DNA from: CAMDTE01 sp034679985
GTDB lineage: Bacteria; Bacteroidota; Bacteroidia; Flavobacteriales; Schleiferiaceae
Direction of reading: 5' to 3'
Length of the DNA stretch: 64,000 nucleotides
Assembly: GCA_034679985.1 (NCBI GenBank)
Contig: JAXITR010000005.1
Location: forward strand, 13,489-77,488
Made by a program: the position numbers and the translations under genes. The notes under the pieces were generated by a model. That model searched no databases. It worked only from the letters and a program-made list of their open reading frames with translations, and was not told the DNA's origin. The first letter of the stretch is position 1. Each line of letters starts with the position of its first letter. Of this stretch, positions 1-8,187 are shown piece by piece.

Positions 1-2
1 CC

Positions 3-1928
3 ATCCTTCCGTTTGAACCGTCGTTTTTTGGCCAATTCAACATTTCCACGTGGTACGAGGGGCATCCCGTTTTGGACGTGCCGGCCCAAGAGCCGTTGGT
101 GCTGGACGGTGCGTCTTTCGCGCACAGTCCGGGCGATCGCCCCCTTGCGGCCTTGTTGCCCGGGAGTCGGGTTCAGGAAATCAAAACGTTGCTCCCCTTG
201 ATGGCCGAGGTGGTGCGTCAAATGCCCGAATACCAATGGGTGGTGGCCGGCGTTCCGCACGTAGATCCAAGTTTGTACGAAGGAGGGGATTGGACCGTAG
301 TGGTGGGCCAAACGGAAGCGTTGGTTCGCGCGGCGCGGGTGGCGGTTGTGGCGAGCGGTACCGCAACGTTGGAGGTGGCCTTGTGGAACACCCCAGAGGT
401 GGTGGTGTACCGCGTACATCCGGTCAGTTACTGGTTGGCCAAGCAGTGGGTGCGGGTGAAGTACGTGTCCTTGGTCAATTTGGTGTTGGACCGTCCGGTG
501 GTGCCGGAATTGCTGCAGCACGAGGCCGTTCCGGGCAAGGTGGTGGACGCCGTGCGCCGTTTGGAGGAGCCCGATGCCCGCGAGGACCAGTTGCAAGCAT
601 TTGCTGAATTGCGCACGAAGCTGGGTGCTCCCGGGGTTTCCAATCGTTTGGCCGAGCGCGCCATTCGCTGGTTGCGCACCGGGATTGCCGCAGGGGCATT
701 GGTGCTCTTGGGCCTCGTTGGGGGAAATACTTCGCTGAATGCTCAGGTGCAAACGTTTGGAAGACCAGCTCCAAGCACGGATTTGGTCGATGCGGATCGA
801 CTGCCGGCTTTGGTGGCGGTGCGTCAATTTTCAAGCAGTACCCCGTCCCGCGTGCAGGTACGGCCGCTTTTTGGGGATTTTGCCCTTTTGGTCAAAAGGG
901 GGGACTTTGCCAACTGGGACACCGTGGAACGGGCGTTGGGTTGGGTCAAGTCCAGTTACTTTGTGGAGCGGTCCGGGACTTTAATCCAGGTAGGTCGAAC
1001 GGGCGAACCTCCTTTGGCTTCGGGCGTTTCTGCGGTGTCGTGGGTGCCCCTGACGAACGAAGGCGGTACCGAACCGTCGTACGGTTTGCGTTCCAGCGGC
1101 TCCGAACGCCGCATGCACGGGACGCTGGTGGTTCAACCCCGTGCCTCCGGTCTGGTGCCGGTGGCCTATGTTCCTGTGGATGATTATGTTGCCGGCGTGG
1201 TGGAAGCGGAGGGAGGGACCCTGTTTCACCCCACCTACTACCGAGCACAAGCCATCATTGCCCGCACGTGGTTGCTCCGCAACCAGCGAAAACACGCCGC
1301 TGAAGGCTACATGGTTTCCGACGGGGTGGGCTCGCAGGTTTTTCACGGATTGCCCAAGGGAGCCCACGCCTCAGACATTGTTTGGGCGGCCCATTCCACG
1401 CGGGATTCCATTTTGGTCGACGCCTTTGGCCGAGCCATTGAAGCGGTTTTTCACGCCAACTCGGGCGGTTACACCTCGCGCTCCGAAGAAGTTTGGAGCA
1501 AGGCCATTCCGTACCTGATTGCACAGCCAGACACCTTCAGTTTGCGCTGTCCGCAAACGCATTGGACCAAACGTTTGGACAAAGAGGCGTTCGTTCGCTT
1601 TTTCGCCCAGAAAATGGGGCAAAGCAGCACCGACCCAGCGTTCCGACAGGCCGTCCTCTCCTTGGCACAAGGTTCGCAACGTTCTGCACTTTTTGTGTAC
1701 GGGGGAAAGACCCTCAAATTGCGCGAGGTGCGCGAGAAGTTTGTCCTGCGCTCCACGTACTTCACCGTGGAAGACGCGGGCAGCGAGGTGGTCCTCCGGG
1801 GCAAGGGCTTTGGCCACGGGGTAGGGCTTTCGCAAGAAGGAGCCTACCGGATGGCTCGTTTGGGGTACCGCACGGCCGATATTTTGGCGCATTACTACCC
1901 GGGTACGCGCTTGGCGGTGGCCCGTTGA
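3..1928 (+). CDS. lpxB: Lipid-A-disaccharide synthase (C-terminal part) fused in frame to a SpoIID-domain protein, 5' end outside the window
   Basis: The reading frame is open from the left edge, so the start lies upstream. The first ~225 codons match the C-terminal half of LpxB, the inner-membrane glycosyltransferase that joins UDP-diacylglucosamine and lipid X into lipid A disaccharide. Visible are ILPFE and GHPVLD at the edge, LLPGSRVQEI, ASGTATLE and the C-terminal NRLAERA. Without a stop codon the frame runs into a hydrophobic, signal-like segment (GIAAGALVLLGLVGG, about 675-720, then NAQ) and into a SpoIID domain, whose family acts on peptidoglycan: SQVFHG, HANSGGYTSRSEEVW, GKGFGHGVGLSQEGA and HYYPGT. 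A TTG at 672 could start a separate exported SpoIID protein of 418 residues with a good signal peptide. Otherwise this is a real fusion with LpxB in the cytoplasm and SpoIID in the periplasm. The next gene, comEC, follows after 69 bases. Confidence 0.85.
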   Translation: MLPFEPSFFGQFNISTWYEGHPVLDVPAQEPLVLDGASFAHSPGDRPLAALLPGSRVQEIKTLLPLMAEVVRQMPEYQWVVAGVPHVDPSLYEGGDWTVVVGQTEALVRAARVAVVASGTATLEVALWNTPEVVVYRVHPVSYWLAKQWVRVKYVSLVNLVLDRPVVPELLQHEAVPGKVVDAVRRLEEPDAREDQLQAFAELRTKLGAPGVSNRLAERAIRWLRTGIAAGALVLLGLVGGNTSLNAQVQTFGRPAPSTDLVDADRLPALVAVRQFSSSTPSRVQVRPLFGDFALLVKRGDFANWDTVERALGWVKSSYFVERSGTLIQVGRTGEPPLASGVSAVSWVPLTNEGGTEPSYGLRSSGSERRMHGTLVVQPRASGLVPVAYVPVDDYVAGVVEAEGGTLFHPTYYRAQAIIARTWLLRNQRKHAAEGYMVSDGVGSQVFHGLPKGAHASDIVWAAHSTRDSILVDAFGRAIEAVFHANSGGYTSRSEEVWSKAIPYLIAQPDTFSLRCPQTHWTKRLDKEAFVRFFAQKMGQSSTDPAFRQAVLSLAQGSQRSALFVYGGKTLKLREVREKFVLRSTYFTVEDAGSEVVLRGKGFGHGVGLSQEGAYRMARLGYRTADILAHYYPGTRLAVAR

Positions 1929-1997
1929 GTTCCGACATCCGTATTTAGTCGTTTAAAACCGACTGTCGGCGGTTTTGGGGTGCAGCTTTGCACCGCA

Positions 1998-3809
1998 ATG
2001 AAGCATCCGTGGGCAGTTCCTTTGGTGGGTTGGGCGGTGGGCGGCGCCCTCAGCCAAGGGTCGTTTTTTGCCCGTTTGTTGGCGGATACGGGTAGGTCCG
2101 TGGAGCTGGCCTTGGGGGGTGTAGCTGCGGTCCTTTTGGTTTTAGGCCTCACAGGAAACCGCTGGTGCGCTTGGGGTTCTTATTTTTTGCTGTTTGGATT
2201 TTTGGGTTGGCAGCGAACCCGCGAAGCTTGGCCTCCGGAACCGGAGGGTTCAGCGCGGTACGTTGTTGCTGGTGTTTTGTGGGATAAGAACACGTTGGAG
2301 GACGACGAAGGGCTTTGGTGGCGCGTGGTTTGGCGCGACACCCTGCACCGCCCGACGGATTTTCCGTCCCGTTGGGCGGTGGAGGGACGGGTGGAACCTT
2401 TGTTGGGCCCGCGGGTACCGGGGGGATTTTCCGCTCGGGCGGTGTACGGCCCGCAGGGGTTCAGCGGTCGGTATTGGGTGGAGCAGGGGCAGTTGGTTGC
2501 CTGGAACCAGGAGGGTTTTGCCTTGCGGGGGTGGTTGGTGGGCCTTCAATCCGTTGCGAGCGCATGGATTGATCGTTGGGCTTATTCGGGAGAAACTCGG
2601 GGCCTGATTCGGGCTTTGTTGGTGGGCGATCGATCCGGAATTACACCGGAATTGCGGGAGGGGTTTGCGCGCTTGGGATTGGCGCACATTGTGTCCATCA
2701 GCGGGTTTCACATGAGCTTGATTTTTTCGTTTTTTGCCGCAATGGCGGCGCGTTCCGGCAGGCGGCCCGGAAGGCGTTGGGAGGTTTTGGGCTTGGGCGT
2801 GGTGGTGCTTTTTACCGCCGTCAGCGGCGCGGCGCCCAGCGCCGTCCGGTCGGCCGCCATGACTTCCTTCGCGGTGGTCGGACGGTGGCTGCACCGTCCG
2901 CAAGCCGGTTTGCATCAGTTGACGTTGGTAGCTCTGGCTCTTTTGGTGCTGTTTCCCTTGTGGTTGTTTGATTTGGGTTTTCAATTGAGCGTAGTGTCTT
3001 TGGCGGGCATCATGCTCTGGACCCCCAAGGATGTTGGTTCCCGCGCCGCGGCTTGGTGGACTTCTTGGGCCGCCCAAATGGCCACCATCCCCCTGACGGT
3101 GGTGGTTTTTCATCAATTTTCGTGGGTGTTTTTGGCGTCCAATGCGGTAGCCGGGCCGCTGTTTGAAATTCTATTGGGCGTTTGGATTGTTCAAGGGATG
3201 GTGGAGTGGGTGGTTTTTTCGGTCGCACCCCTCGGAGCGTTGGAGGGCGTGTGGCGAGGCTGGGAACTGCACTGGGCTCACTGGGTGGATGAAGGCGTGG
3301 CTCTTTTGGTTCAGTGGGGCTTGCACCCCACCTCGGCTTCGGAGGGACTTTTTCCGTCCGCGATACAGCAATTGATCGCGTTGGGTTTGGCTTTGGGTGC
3401 CGCCTGGACGGTGTGGCGGGTTTCGGGCGTTGGGCGATGGGTGCTGGCCGCGGCGTGGGTGCCGGTGTGGTTTTTATGGACGCTTTCGTTGCACGAAATG
3501 CCAGCGGCACACGCCGTGGTGTACCGAACGACTTATTCCTGGGTTCTTGAGGTTTGCACCCCCGATACCGCGTGGTCCTACGCAACGGCCAACCAATACC
3601 GGAACGACTTTTTCTGGTCGGTGGAAACGGCTCCGGTTCGGCAACGCCTCCGGGGTTCTGCGGAACCTGGGGGGCAAGTTCCGGTTTGGAACGAATCGCT
3701 GGAGCGGTGCATTCGCAACCTTCCGGATTGGGATTCAACCCATTGCTACCAGCAGTGGACCTGGAAAAATGGGGAATGGAAAAAAGTGGAGTTTCTATCC
3801 GACGCTTGA
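1998..3809 (+). CDS. comEC: ComEC/Rec2-family DNA uptake channel protein
   Basis: Polytopic inner-membrane protein of 603 residues from the ComEC/Rec2 family, which forms the channel for single-stranded DNA import in competent bacteria. An N-terminal pair of membrane segments is followed by a soluble DUF4131-like region (about 70-190). The competence core begins at about 200 with RGLIRALLVGDRSGI, then AHIVSISGFHMSLI and GAAPSAVRSAAMTSF, and has several more membrane helices. The protein stops shortly after the core, with no metallo-beta-lactamase (nuclease-like) domain, as in the shorter members of the family. I chose the ATG at 1998; a GTG at 1980 would add six residues. Its last 15 bases overlap the end of the convergent folP. 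Confidence 0.88.
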   Translation: MKHPWAVPLVGWAVGGALSQGSFFARLLADTGRSVELALGGVAAVLLVLGLTGNRWCAWGSYFLLFGFLGWQRTREAWPPEPEGSARYVVAGVLWDKNTLEDDEGLWWRVVWRDTLHRPTDFPSRWAVEGRVEPLLGPRVPGGFSARAVYGPQGFSGRYWVEQGQLVAWNQEGFALRGWLVGLQSVASAWIDRWAYSGETRGLIRALLVGDRSGITPELREGFARLGLAHIVSISGFHMSLIFSFFAAMAARSGRRPGRRWEVLGLGVVVLFTAVSGAAPSAVRSAAMTSFAVVGRWLHRPQAGLHQLTLVALALLVLFPLWLFDLGFQLSVVSLAGIMLWTPKDVGSRAAAWWTSWAAQMATIPLTVVVFHQFSWVFLASNAVAGPLFEILLGVWIVQGMVEWVVFSVAPLGALEGVWRGWELHWAHWVDEGVALLVQWGLHPTSASEGLFPSAIQQLIALGLALGAAWTVWRVSGVGRWVLAAAWVPVWFLWTLSLHEMPAAHAVVYRTTYSWVLEVCTPDTAWSYATANQYRNDFFWSVETAPVRQRLRGSAEPGGQVPVWNESLERCIRNLPDWDSTHCYQQWTWKNGEWKKVEFLSDA

Positions 3810-4643
3810 CGGGCGCGAGGCCGTTAGGAGCTGGTGCAGTCGAACGGTTTCTTGGGCAGCTTTGGGGTCGTGTACCCGCAACACGTGCGCGCCGCGGTCC
3901 AAGGCCCAGGCGTGGGCCGCGGTGGTTCCGTTCAGGGCGAGTTCGGGAGTGGTGTCCAAGGATTTGTAAATCATCGATTTACGGGACACTCCCACCAGCA
4001 GGGGGCAACCGAGGGCTTGAAAGACCTCCAATTGGTCCAAGAGGTTGAAGTTGTGGTCCGCGGTTTTGCCGAATCCAAAGCCGGGATCGAGGAGGATGTC
4101 GTTCACGCCCAAGCTGCGAAGTTCGTCCAAGCGCTGGGCAAAAAAGCCAAAAACTTCTTGAACCACCTGGGTGTACTGCGGAGCCACTTGCATGGCGTCC
4201 GGCCGTCCTTGGTGGTGCATGGCGATGTACGGCACTTGGGAAGCCGCAACCAGGGGTGCCATTTTTGGGTCCCAAAGACCGGCGGATACATCGTTGATCA
4301 AGCTGGCGCCTGCGTCCAATGCGCGCTGGGCCACGAACGCGCGGTAGGTATCCACGGAAACGGGAACGGTGGGGTGGTTTTTAGCCAAGTAGTTCAACAC
4401 GGGAGCGATGCGCTGCCATTCTTCTTCTTCCGTGGGTGGGGTGGAGCCCGGCCGCGTGGAACAGCCGCCCACGTCGATCCAATCGGCCCCGTCCGAAATC
4501 AAGGAATCCGCTTTCACGCAGGCCTCTTCCGCCAATGCCCGACCGTCCGCGTAGAACGAATCCGGGGTTGCGTTTAGAATACCCAGAACCACGGGGTTTT
4601 CCAAAGACCAAAGGCCTTGGCGGAGTCGGACAAAGTGCACCAT
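3795..4643 (-). CDS. folP: Dihydropteroate synthase
   Basis: Cytoplasmic enzyme of folate synthesis. It condenses 4-aminobenzoate with hydroxymethyl-dihydropterin diphosphate to form dihydropteroate. The 282-residue protein has the family landmarks in order: GILNATPDSFY near residue 20, DWIDVGGCSTRPGS (pterin and phosphate loop), SVDTYRA, LINDVSAG, LLDPGFGFGKT, VGVSRKS and the C-terminal LRVHD. The frame is open well upstream, but the ATG at 4643 gives the normal family length and leaves a short divergent spacer to the DUF1599 gene at 4680. A minus-strand TACCTTTG at 4668-4675 sits 25 bases upstream and is a plausible promoter -7 box. Confidence 0.95.
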   Translation of the reverse strand: MVHFVRLRQGLWSLENPVVLGILNATPDSFYADGRALAEEACVKADSLISDGADWIDVGGCSTRPGSTPPTEEEEWQRIAPVLNYLAKNHPTVPVSVDTYRAFVAQRALDAGASLINDVSAGLWDPKMAPLVAASQVPYIAMHHQGRPDAMQVAPQYTQVVQEVFGFFAQRLDELRSLGVNDILLDPGFGFGKTADHNFNLLDQLEVFQALGCPLLVGVSRKSMIYKSLDTTPELALNGTTAAHAWALDRGAHVLRVHDPKAAQETVRLHQLLTASRPSSVG

Positions 4644-4667
4644 CGATTGTATTGTATCTTCGCTGTT

Positions 4668-4675
4668 CAAAGGTA
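4668..4675 (-). promoter_or_regulatory. Candidate -7 promoter box for folP
   Basis: Minus-strand TACCTTTG matches the Bacteroidota -7 consensus TAnnTTTG and lies just upstream of folP in the divergent spacer. No well-spaced -33 TTG element is visible: the nearest TTGG lies only about 15 bp away. Confidence 0.4.
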
Positions 4676-4679
4676 ACCC

Positions 4680-5216
4680 ATGACCCGAACCCAAACCGAA
4701 TACGCGGCTGTTTTGGCGGAATGCCGCGCCTTGTTTGCGAAAAAACTGCTCGATTACGGCCCGGCGTGGCGCATTCTCCGTCTTCCCTCGTTGACGGATC
4801 AATTGTACATCAAGGCCAACCGCATACGAAGCATCCAGCAAGCCGGCACGCAACTGGTGGACGATCCCATTGAAGGCGAGTTCATCGGTTTGCTGAACTA
4901 CAGCATTGCGGCTTTGGTTCAGTTGGAATTGGGGGTGGTGGATCAGCCAGATTTGAGTACTGAAGAGGCGCTGCATGAATTTGATAAGCAGGCAGATAAG
5001 GCATTTCAATTGATGGAAAAGAAGAACCACGATTACGGTGAGGCTTGGCGCGACATGCGCATTCCCAGTTTGGCGGACATGATCCTTCAAAAAATTCTGC
5101 GCGTCAAACAAATTGAAGACAATGCGGGCCAAACTCTGGTCAGCGAGGGGGTAGAAGCCAACTACCTGGACATGATCAATTACGCGGCTTTTGCGTTAAT
5201 CAAAATGAAATCCTAA
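4680..5216 (+). CDS. DUF1599-family protein with two tandem copies of the domain
   Basis: A 178-residue cytoplasmic protein of the DUF1599 family, which is common in Bacteroidota and usually sits next to folP and a DoxX/BT_3928 gene, as here. The biochemical role is not established. The family has been linked by others to nucleotide-modification-associated proteins, which I cannot confirm from this sequence. The protein is an internal duplication: LDYGPAWRILRLPSLTDQL (about 23-41) is repeated as HDYGEAWRDMRIPSLADMI (about 118-136), each followed by a helical segment with K.NRI..IQ or K.LRVKQIE. The ATG at 4680 is 36 bases from the divergent folP start and heads a run of closely spaced genes. 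Confidence 0.85.
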   Translation: MTRTQTEYAAVLAECRALFAKKLLDYGPAWRILRLPSLTDQLYIKANRIRSIQQAGTQLVDDPIEGEFIGLLNYSIAALVQLELGVVDQPDLSTEEALHEFDKQADKAFQLMEKKNHDYGEAWRDMRIPSLADMILQKILRVKQIEDNAGQTLVSEGVEANYLDMINYAAFALIKMKS

Positions 5217-5222
5217 TACACC

Positions 5223-6410
5223 ATGAAGACGTTTTCGTTCGCTTCCGTTGCAACCCAACTGGCTCGGCTGTTGGTGGGAGCCTTGTTTGTGTTTTCCGGA
5301 GTCATCAAGCTCAACGACCCGGTTGGTTTTGGGTACAAGTTGGAGGAGTATTTCTCTGAAAGTGTTCTGAATTTGCCTTTTTTGGAGCCTTTTGCCCTGG
5401 CATTGGCCGTTTTTTTGGTGGTATTGGAGGTTTTGTTGGGAGTAGCGCTCTTGTTGGGGGTATTCGGCAAATGGACCTTGCTGCTGTTGGCCCTCATGAT
5501 GGGCTTCTTCACCTTCCTCACCTTCTACAGTGCCTACTTCAACAAAGTGACCGATTGCGGTTGCTTTGGCGACGCTATTCCGTTGACTCCCTGGGAGTCC
5601 TTCACCAAGGACGTGGTGCTGTCGGTTTTGATTGCCGTCCTGTACTGGGGTAAGTCCTTCATTCAGCCGGTATTGCCCTCCAAGGCGAACGGAGTGGTGT
5701 TGTCCGCAGCCCTGATTTCTTCCTTGTTTTTTGGGTACTGGGTACTGCACCACCTTCCGGTATGGGATTTTCGCGCCTACAAACCGGGCACTGTGGTGGA
5801 GGAGTCCATGAAATCGGCAGAGGAATTGGGTTTGCAAGGTCCGGTTTACGAGACCTACTACACCTTGAAAAACAAGCAATCGGGCGAGGAAATGGAAGTC
5901 AGCGGCACCGCCTACACGCAAGAAAAATGGTACGAAAAGACCGATTGGGAGCTGCAGGCAGACAAAATTCGGCAAGCGAAGATCCAGGAAGGATACGTGC
6001 CGCCCATTCACGATTTTTCGTTGGTGGTGGACGGCGAAGACCGCACGGCCTCTCTGTTGGCTGAAGAAAAAGTAATCTGGATAACCCTGTACCGATTGGA
6101 TCGTACCGACGCGGAAAATTTCAAGCGCATTGCGGACGCCGCCTGGGCTTGGGAGAAGCAAGGTTGGACGGTAGTAGCGTTGACGTCGTCCAGTCCGGAA
6201 GAGATTGACGAATGGGCGCATCAATACAACGCACCCTTTGCGTGGGCGGCCATGGACGGAACCACGGTCAAGACCATCAACCGCGGAAATCCGGGAATTA
6301 CCCTGCTGCAAAAGGGCAAAATCGTGATGCACCTGCACGGCAACGACATTACGTCCTCCTGGAATCCGGATTCGGCATTGGTGGAAGGTTTGCAAGCTTT
6401 GACAAAGTAA
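5223..6410 (+). CDS. BT_3928-family membrane protein (DoxX/MauE-like domain)
   Basis: A 395-residue inner-membrane protein. The first ~180 residues hold a DoxX/MauE-like four-helix region (LLVGALFVFSGVIKLNDPVGFGYK) with a CGCFG motif (TDCGCFGDAI, about 116-125), which in MauE-type proteins suggests a link to disulfide chemistry. A further membrane segment precedes a soluble region of ~210 residues ending in a thioredoxin-like pattern (VVALTSSSPEEI, GNPGITLLQKGKIV) without a CxxC pair. Function is unknown. It follows DUF1599 by six bases and precedes the permease by six, so they are probably cotranscribed. Confidence 0.8.
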   Translation: MKTFSFASVATQLARLLVGALFVFSGVIKLNDPVGFGYKLEEYFSESVLNLPFLEPFALALAVFLVVLEVLLGVALLLGVFGKWTLLLLALMMGFFTFLTFYSAYFNKVTDCGCFGDAIPLTPWESFTKDVVLSVLIAVLYWGKSFIQPVLPSKANGVVLSAALISSLFFGYWVLHHLPVWDFRAYKPGTVVEESMKSAEELGLQGPVYETYYTLKNKQSGEEMEVSGTAYTQEKWYEKTDWELQADKIRQAKIQEGYVPPIHDFSLVVDGEDRTASLLAEEKVIWITLYRLDRTDAENFKRIADAAWAWEKQGWTVVALTSSSPEEIDEWAHQYNAPFAWAAMDGTTVKTINRGNPGITLLQKGKIVMHLHGNDITSSWNPDSALVEGLQALTK

Positions 6411-6416
6411 ACCGCA

Positions 6417-7415
6417 GTGCGGCGCATCGGTCAATCGCTTTTGGTGCTGTGGGGCGTTGCAACCCTGGTGTTTTTCCTTTTTCACGGCGTAGCCGGGGAC
6501 CCGGCGCGGATGATGTTGGACCAGCGGGAAGACCCGGAACAACTGGCCTTGCTGCGCCAACAGTACGGTTTTGACCAACCGCTCCCGGTTCAGTACGGTC
6601 GGTTTTTAATGCACCTTTCGCCGGTGCGTCCCGGTGCCGACGGATGGACGTTGGATTGGCCGGACCTGCAAACCAGCTACCAACGACCCGGAACGTCGGT
6701 GGTGGATTTGTTGGCCGCTACCTTTCCCAACACCTTGTTGTTGGCCGTGCTTTCGATGCTGTTTGCGGTACTCTTGAGCATTCCACTGGGAATTGCATCC
6801 GCACTCTACATGGGCTCGTGGTGGGACCGGGGAATCGCATTCGTGTCCACCTTAGGCATGGCCGCTCCCAGTTTTTTGGTAGCGATTTTGATTGCCTGGT
6901 GGCTTGGTTTTGCGTGGCACGATTGGACCGGTCTTCCGCTCACGGGCAATTTTCGGGAACTGGACGACTACGGGGATTCCATGCACGTGCATTGGAGGCA
7001 TGCGGTGCTGCCCGCGCTGACGCTGGGCATCCGGCCTTTGGGTGTTTTGATCCAAATGATGCGTTCCTCCGCTTTGGAAGTTTTGTCCCAAGACTACATC
7101 CGCACTGCTCGGGCCAAAGGGGTCACCACCGCCGGGCTGGTTTGGCGTCACGTTCTTCGCAATGCGTTCAACCCACTGGTGACCACGTTATCCGGTTGGT
7201 TTGCCGGATTGTTGAGCGGTGCCGTTTTCGTGGAAGCTGTTTTTGGTTGGAACGGAACGGGCAAGCTCATGGTGGAGGCGTTGAACGGACGGGACCTGCC
7301 CGTCATCATGGGGTGCGTACTGTTTCTCTCCGTGGTTTTTGTGGTGCTGCAGGCGTTGGTGGATGCAGCCTACGGTTTCTTGGACCCGCGGGCAAATCGT
7401 ACCTTCACGGCATGA
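6417..7415 (+). CDS. ABC transporter permease, OppB/DppB type
   Basis: A 332-residue inner-membrane permease of the peptide/nickel family (OppB/DppB). The N-terminus is typical (RRIGQSLLVLWGVATLVFFLFHGVAGDP). The EAA loop is present (EVLSQDYIRTARAKG, about 225-239), followed by the C-terminal EAVFGWNGTGKLMVEAL and DLPVIMG. The start is a GTG six bases after the preceding gene, and the last four bases overlap the ATG of tpiA (ATGA), implying coupled translation. No second permease, ATPase or binding protein lies nearby, so its partners must be encoded elsewhere. The substrate cannot be read from the sequence. Confidence 0.88.
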   Translation: MRRIGQSLLVLWGVATLVFFLFHGVAGDPARMMLDQREDPEQLALLRQQYGFDQPLPVQYGRFLMHLSPVRPGADGWTLDWPDLQTSYQRPGTSVVDLLAATFPNTLLLAVLSMLFAVLLSIPLGIASALYMGSWWDRGIAFVSTLGMAAPSFLVAILIAWWLGFAWHDWTGLPLTGNFRELDDYGDSMHVHWRHAVLPALTLGIRPLGVLIQMMRSSALEVLSQDYIRTARAKGVTTAGLVWRHVLRNAFNPLVTTLSGWFAGLLSGAVFVEAVFGWNGTGKLMVEALNGRDLPVIMGCVLFLSVVFVVLQALVDAAYGFLDPRANRTFTA

Positions 7416-8176
7416 AAATGCTAGCCGGTAACTGGAAAATGAACACCACTCCTCAAGAGGGATTGGCGTTGTTGGATGAATTGGTAGAAGGTTTAACCCC
7501 AGACCGAATTGGAGACGTCCACCTGGTGGTGGCTCCTCCGTTTACTCACTTGTGGGCCTCCGTGCAACGGTTGTGGGACTTTCCGGAAATCAGCGTTGCC
7601 GCGCAAAACTGCCACGAACAGGCCAGCGGTGCCTTCACCGGCGAGGTTTCCTTGCCCATGCTGAAGGATTTGGACGTGGACGCGGTTTTGTTGGGCCATT
7701 CGGAGCGACGTCAGTACTTTGGTGAAACGGACCGTCAAATTGCAGCCAAGCTGCGCGCTGCGCTGAACGCTGAGCTATCCCCAATACTTTGTGTGGGAGA
7801 AACGCTCGACGAGCGCAAGTCCGGCCGGGAATGGGAGGTTGTTCAACACCAGTTGCAGGTGGCGTTGGCGGAGGTTTCTGCCGACGAGGCCCACAACGTA
7901 GTGGTGGCCTACGAACCCGTTTGGGCCATCGGAACCGGAGAAGTTGCTTCCCCCGAACAAGCCCAAGAAATGCACGCCCGCATCCGCACGTGGCTCCGCG
8001 AACGCTTTGACGCAGAAACGGCGTCCATCATGGCCCTGCTCTACGGCGGAAGCGTGAAGCCGGACAACGCTGCGGCCCTTTTTGGACAAAAAGACATCAA
8101 CGGCGGACTGATTGGCGGTGCATCCTTGAAAGCCAACGACTTTTTGGCCCTGCTGGACGCCCTGCGTTCGGCCTAA
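7412..8176 (+). CDS. tpiA: Triose-phosphate isomerase
   Basis: Glycolytic enzyme that interconverts dihydroxyacetone phosphate and glyceraldehyde-3-phosphate. The 254-residue protein has every key feature: AGNWKMN at the N-terminus with the substrate lysine, LLGHSERRQ with the catalytic histidine (about 94), VVAYEPVWAIGTGEVA with the catalytic glutamate and flexible loop 6, LYGGSVKPDN and GGLIGGASL. The frame is open far upstream, but the ATG at 7412 gives the correct N-terminus and overlaps the permease stop. Confidence 0.97.
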   Translation: MKMLAGNWKMNTTPQEGLALLDELVEGLTPDRIGDVHLVVAPPFTHLWASVQRLWDFPEISVAAQNCHEQASGAFTGEVSLPMLKDLDVDAVLLGHSERRQYFGETDRQIAAKLRAALNAELSPILCVGETLDERKSGREWEVVQHQLQVALAEVSADEAHNVVVAYEPVWAIGTGEVASPEQAQEMHARIRTWLRERFDAETASIMALLYGGSVKPDNAAALFGQKDINGGLIGGASLKANDFLALLDALRSA

Positions 8177-8187
8177 AATACCCCCTC

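Noticed and set aside
672..1928. Separate SpoIID gene starting with TTG at 672
   Set aside because: Possible, and would give a good signal peptide, but no stop codon ends lpxB before it, so the continuous frame is reported and the alternative noted.
5196..6578. Long minus-strand open frame across the DoxX/BT_3928 gene (460 codons)
   Set aside because: Antisense to a gene with clear membrane and domain features; composition is Gln/His/Arg-rich and matches no family. GC-rich codons produce such shadows.
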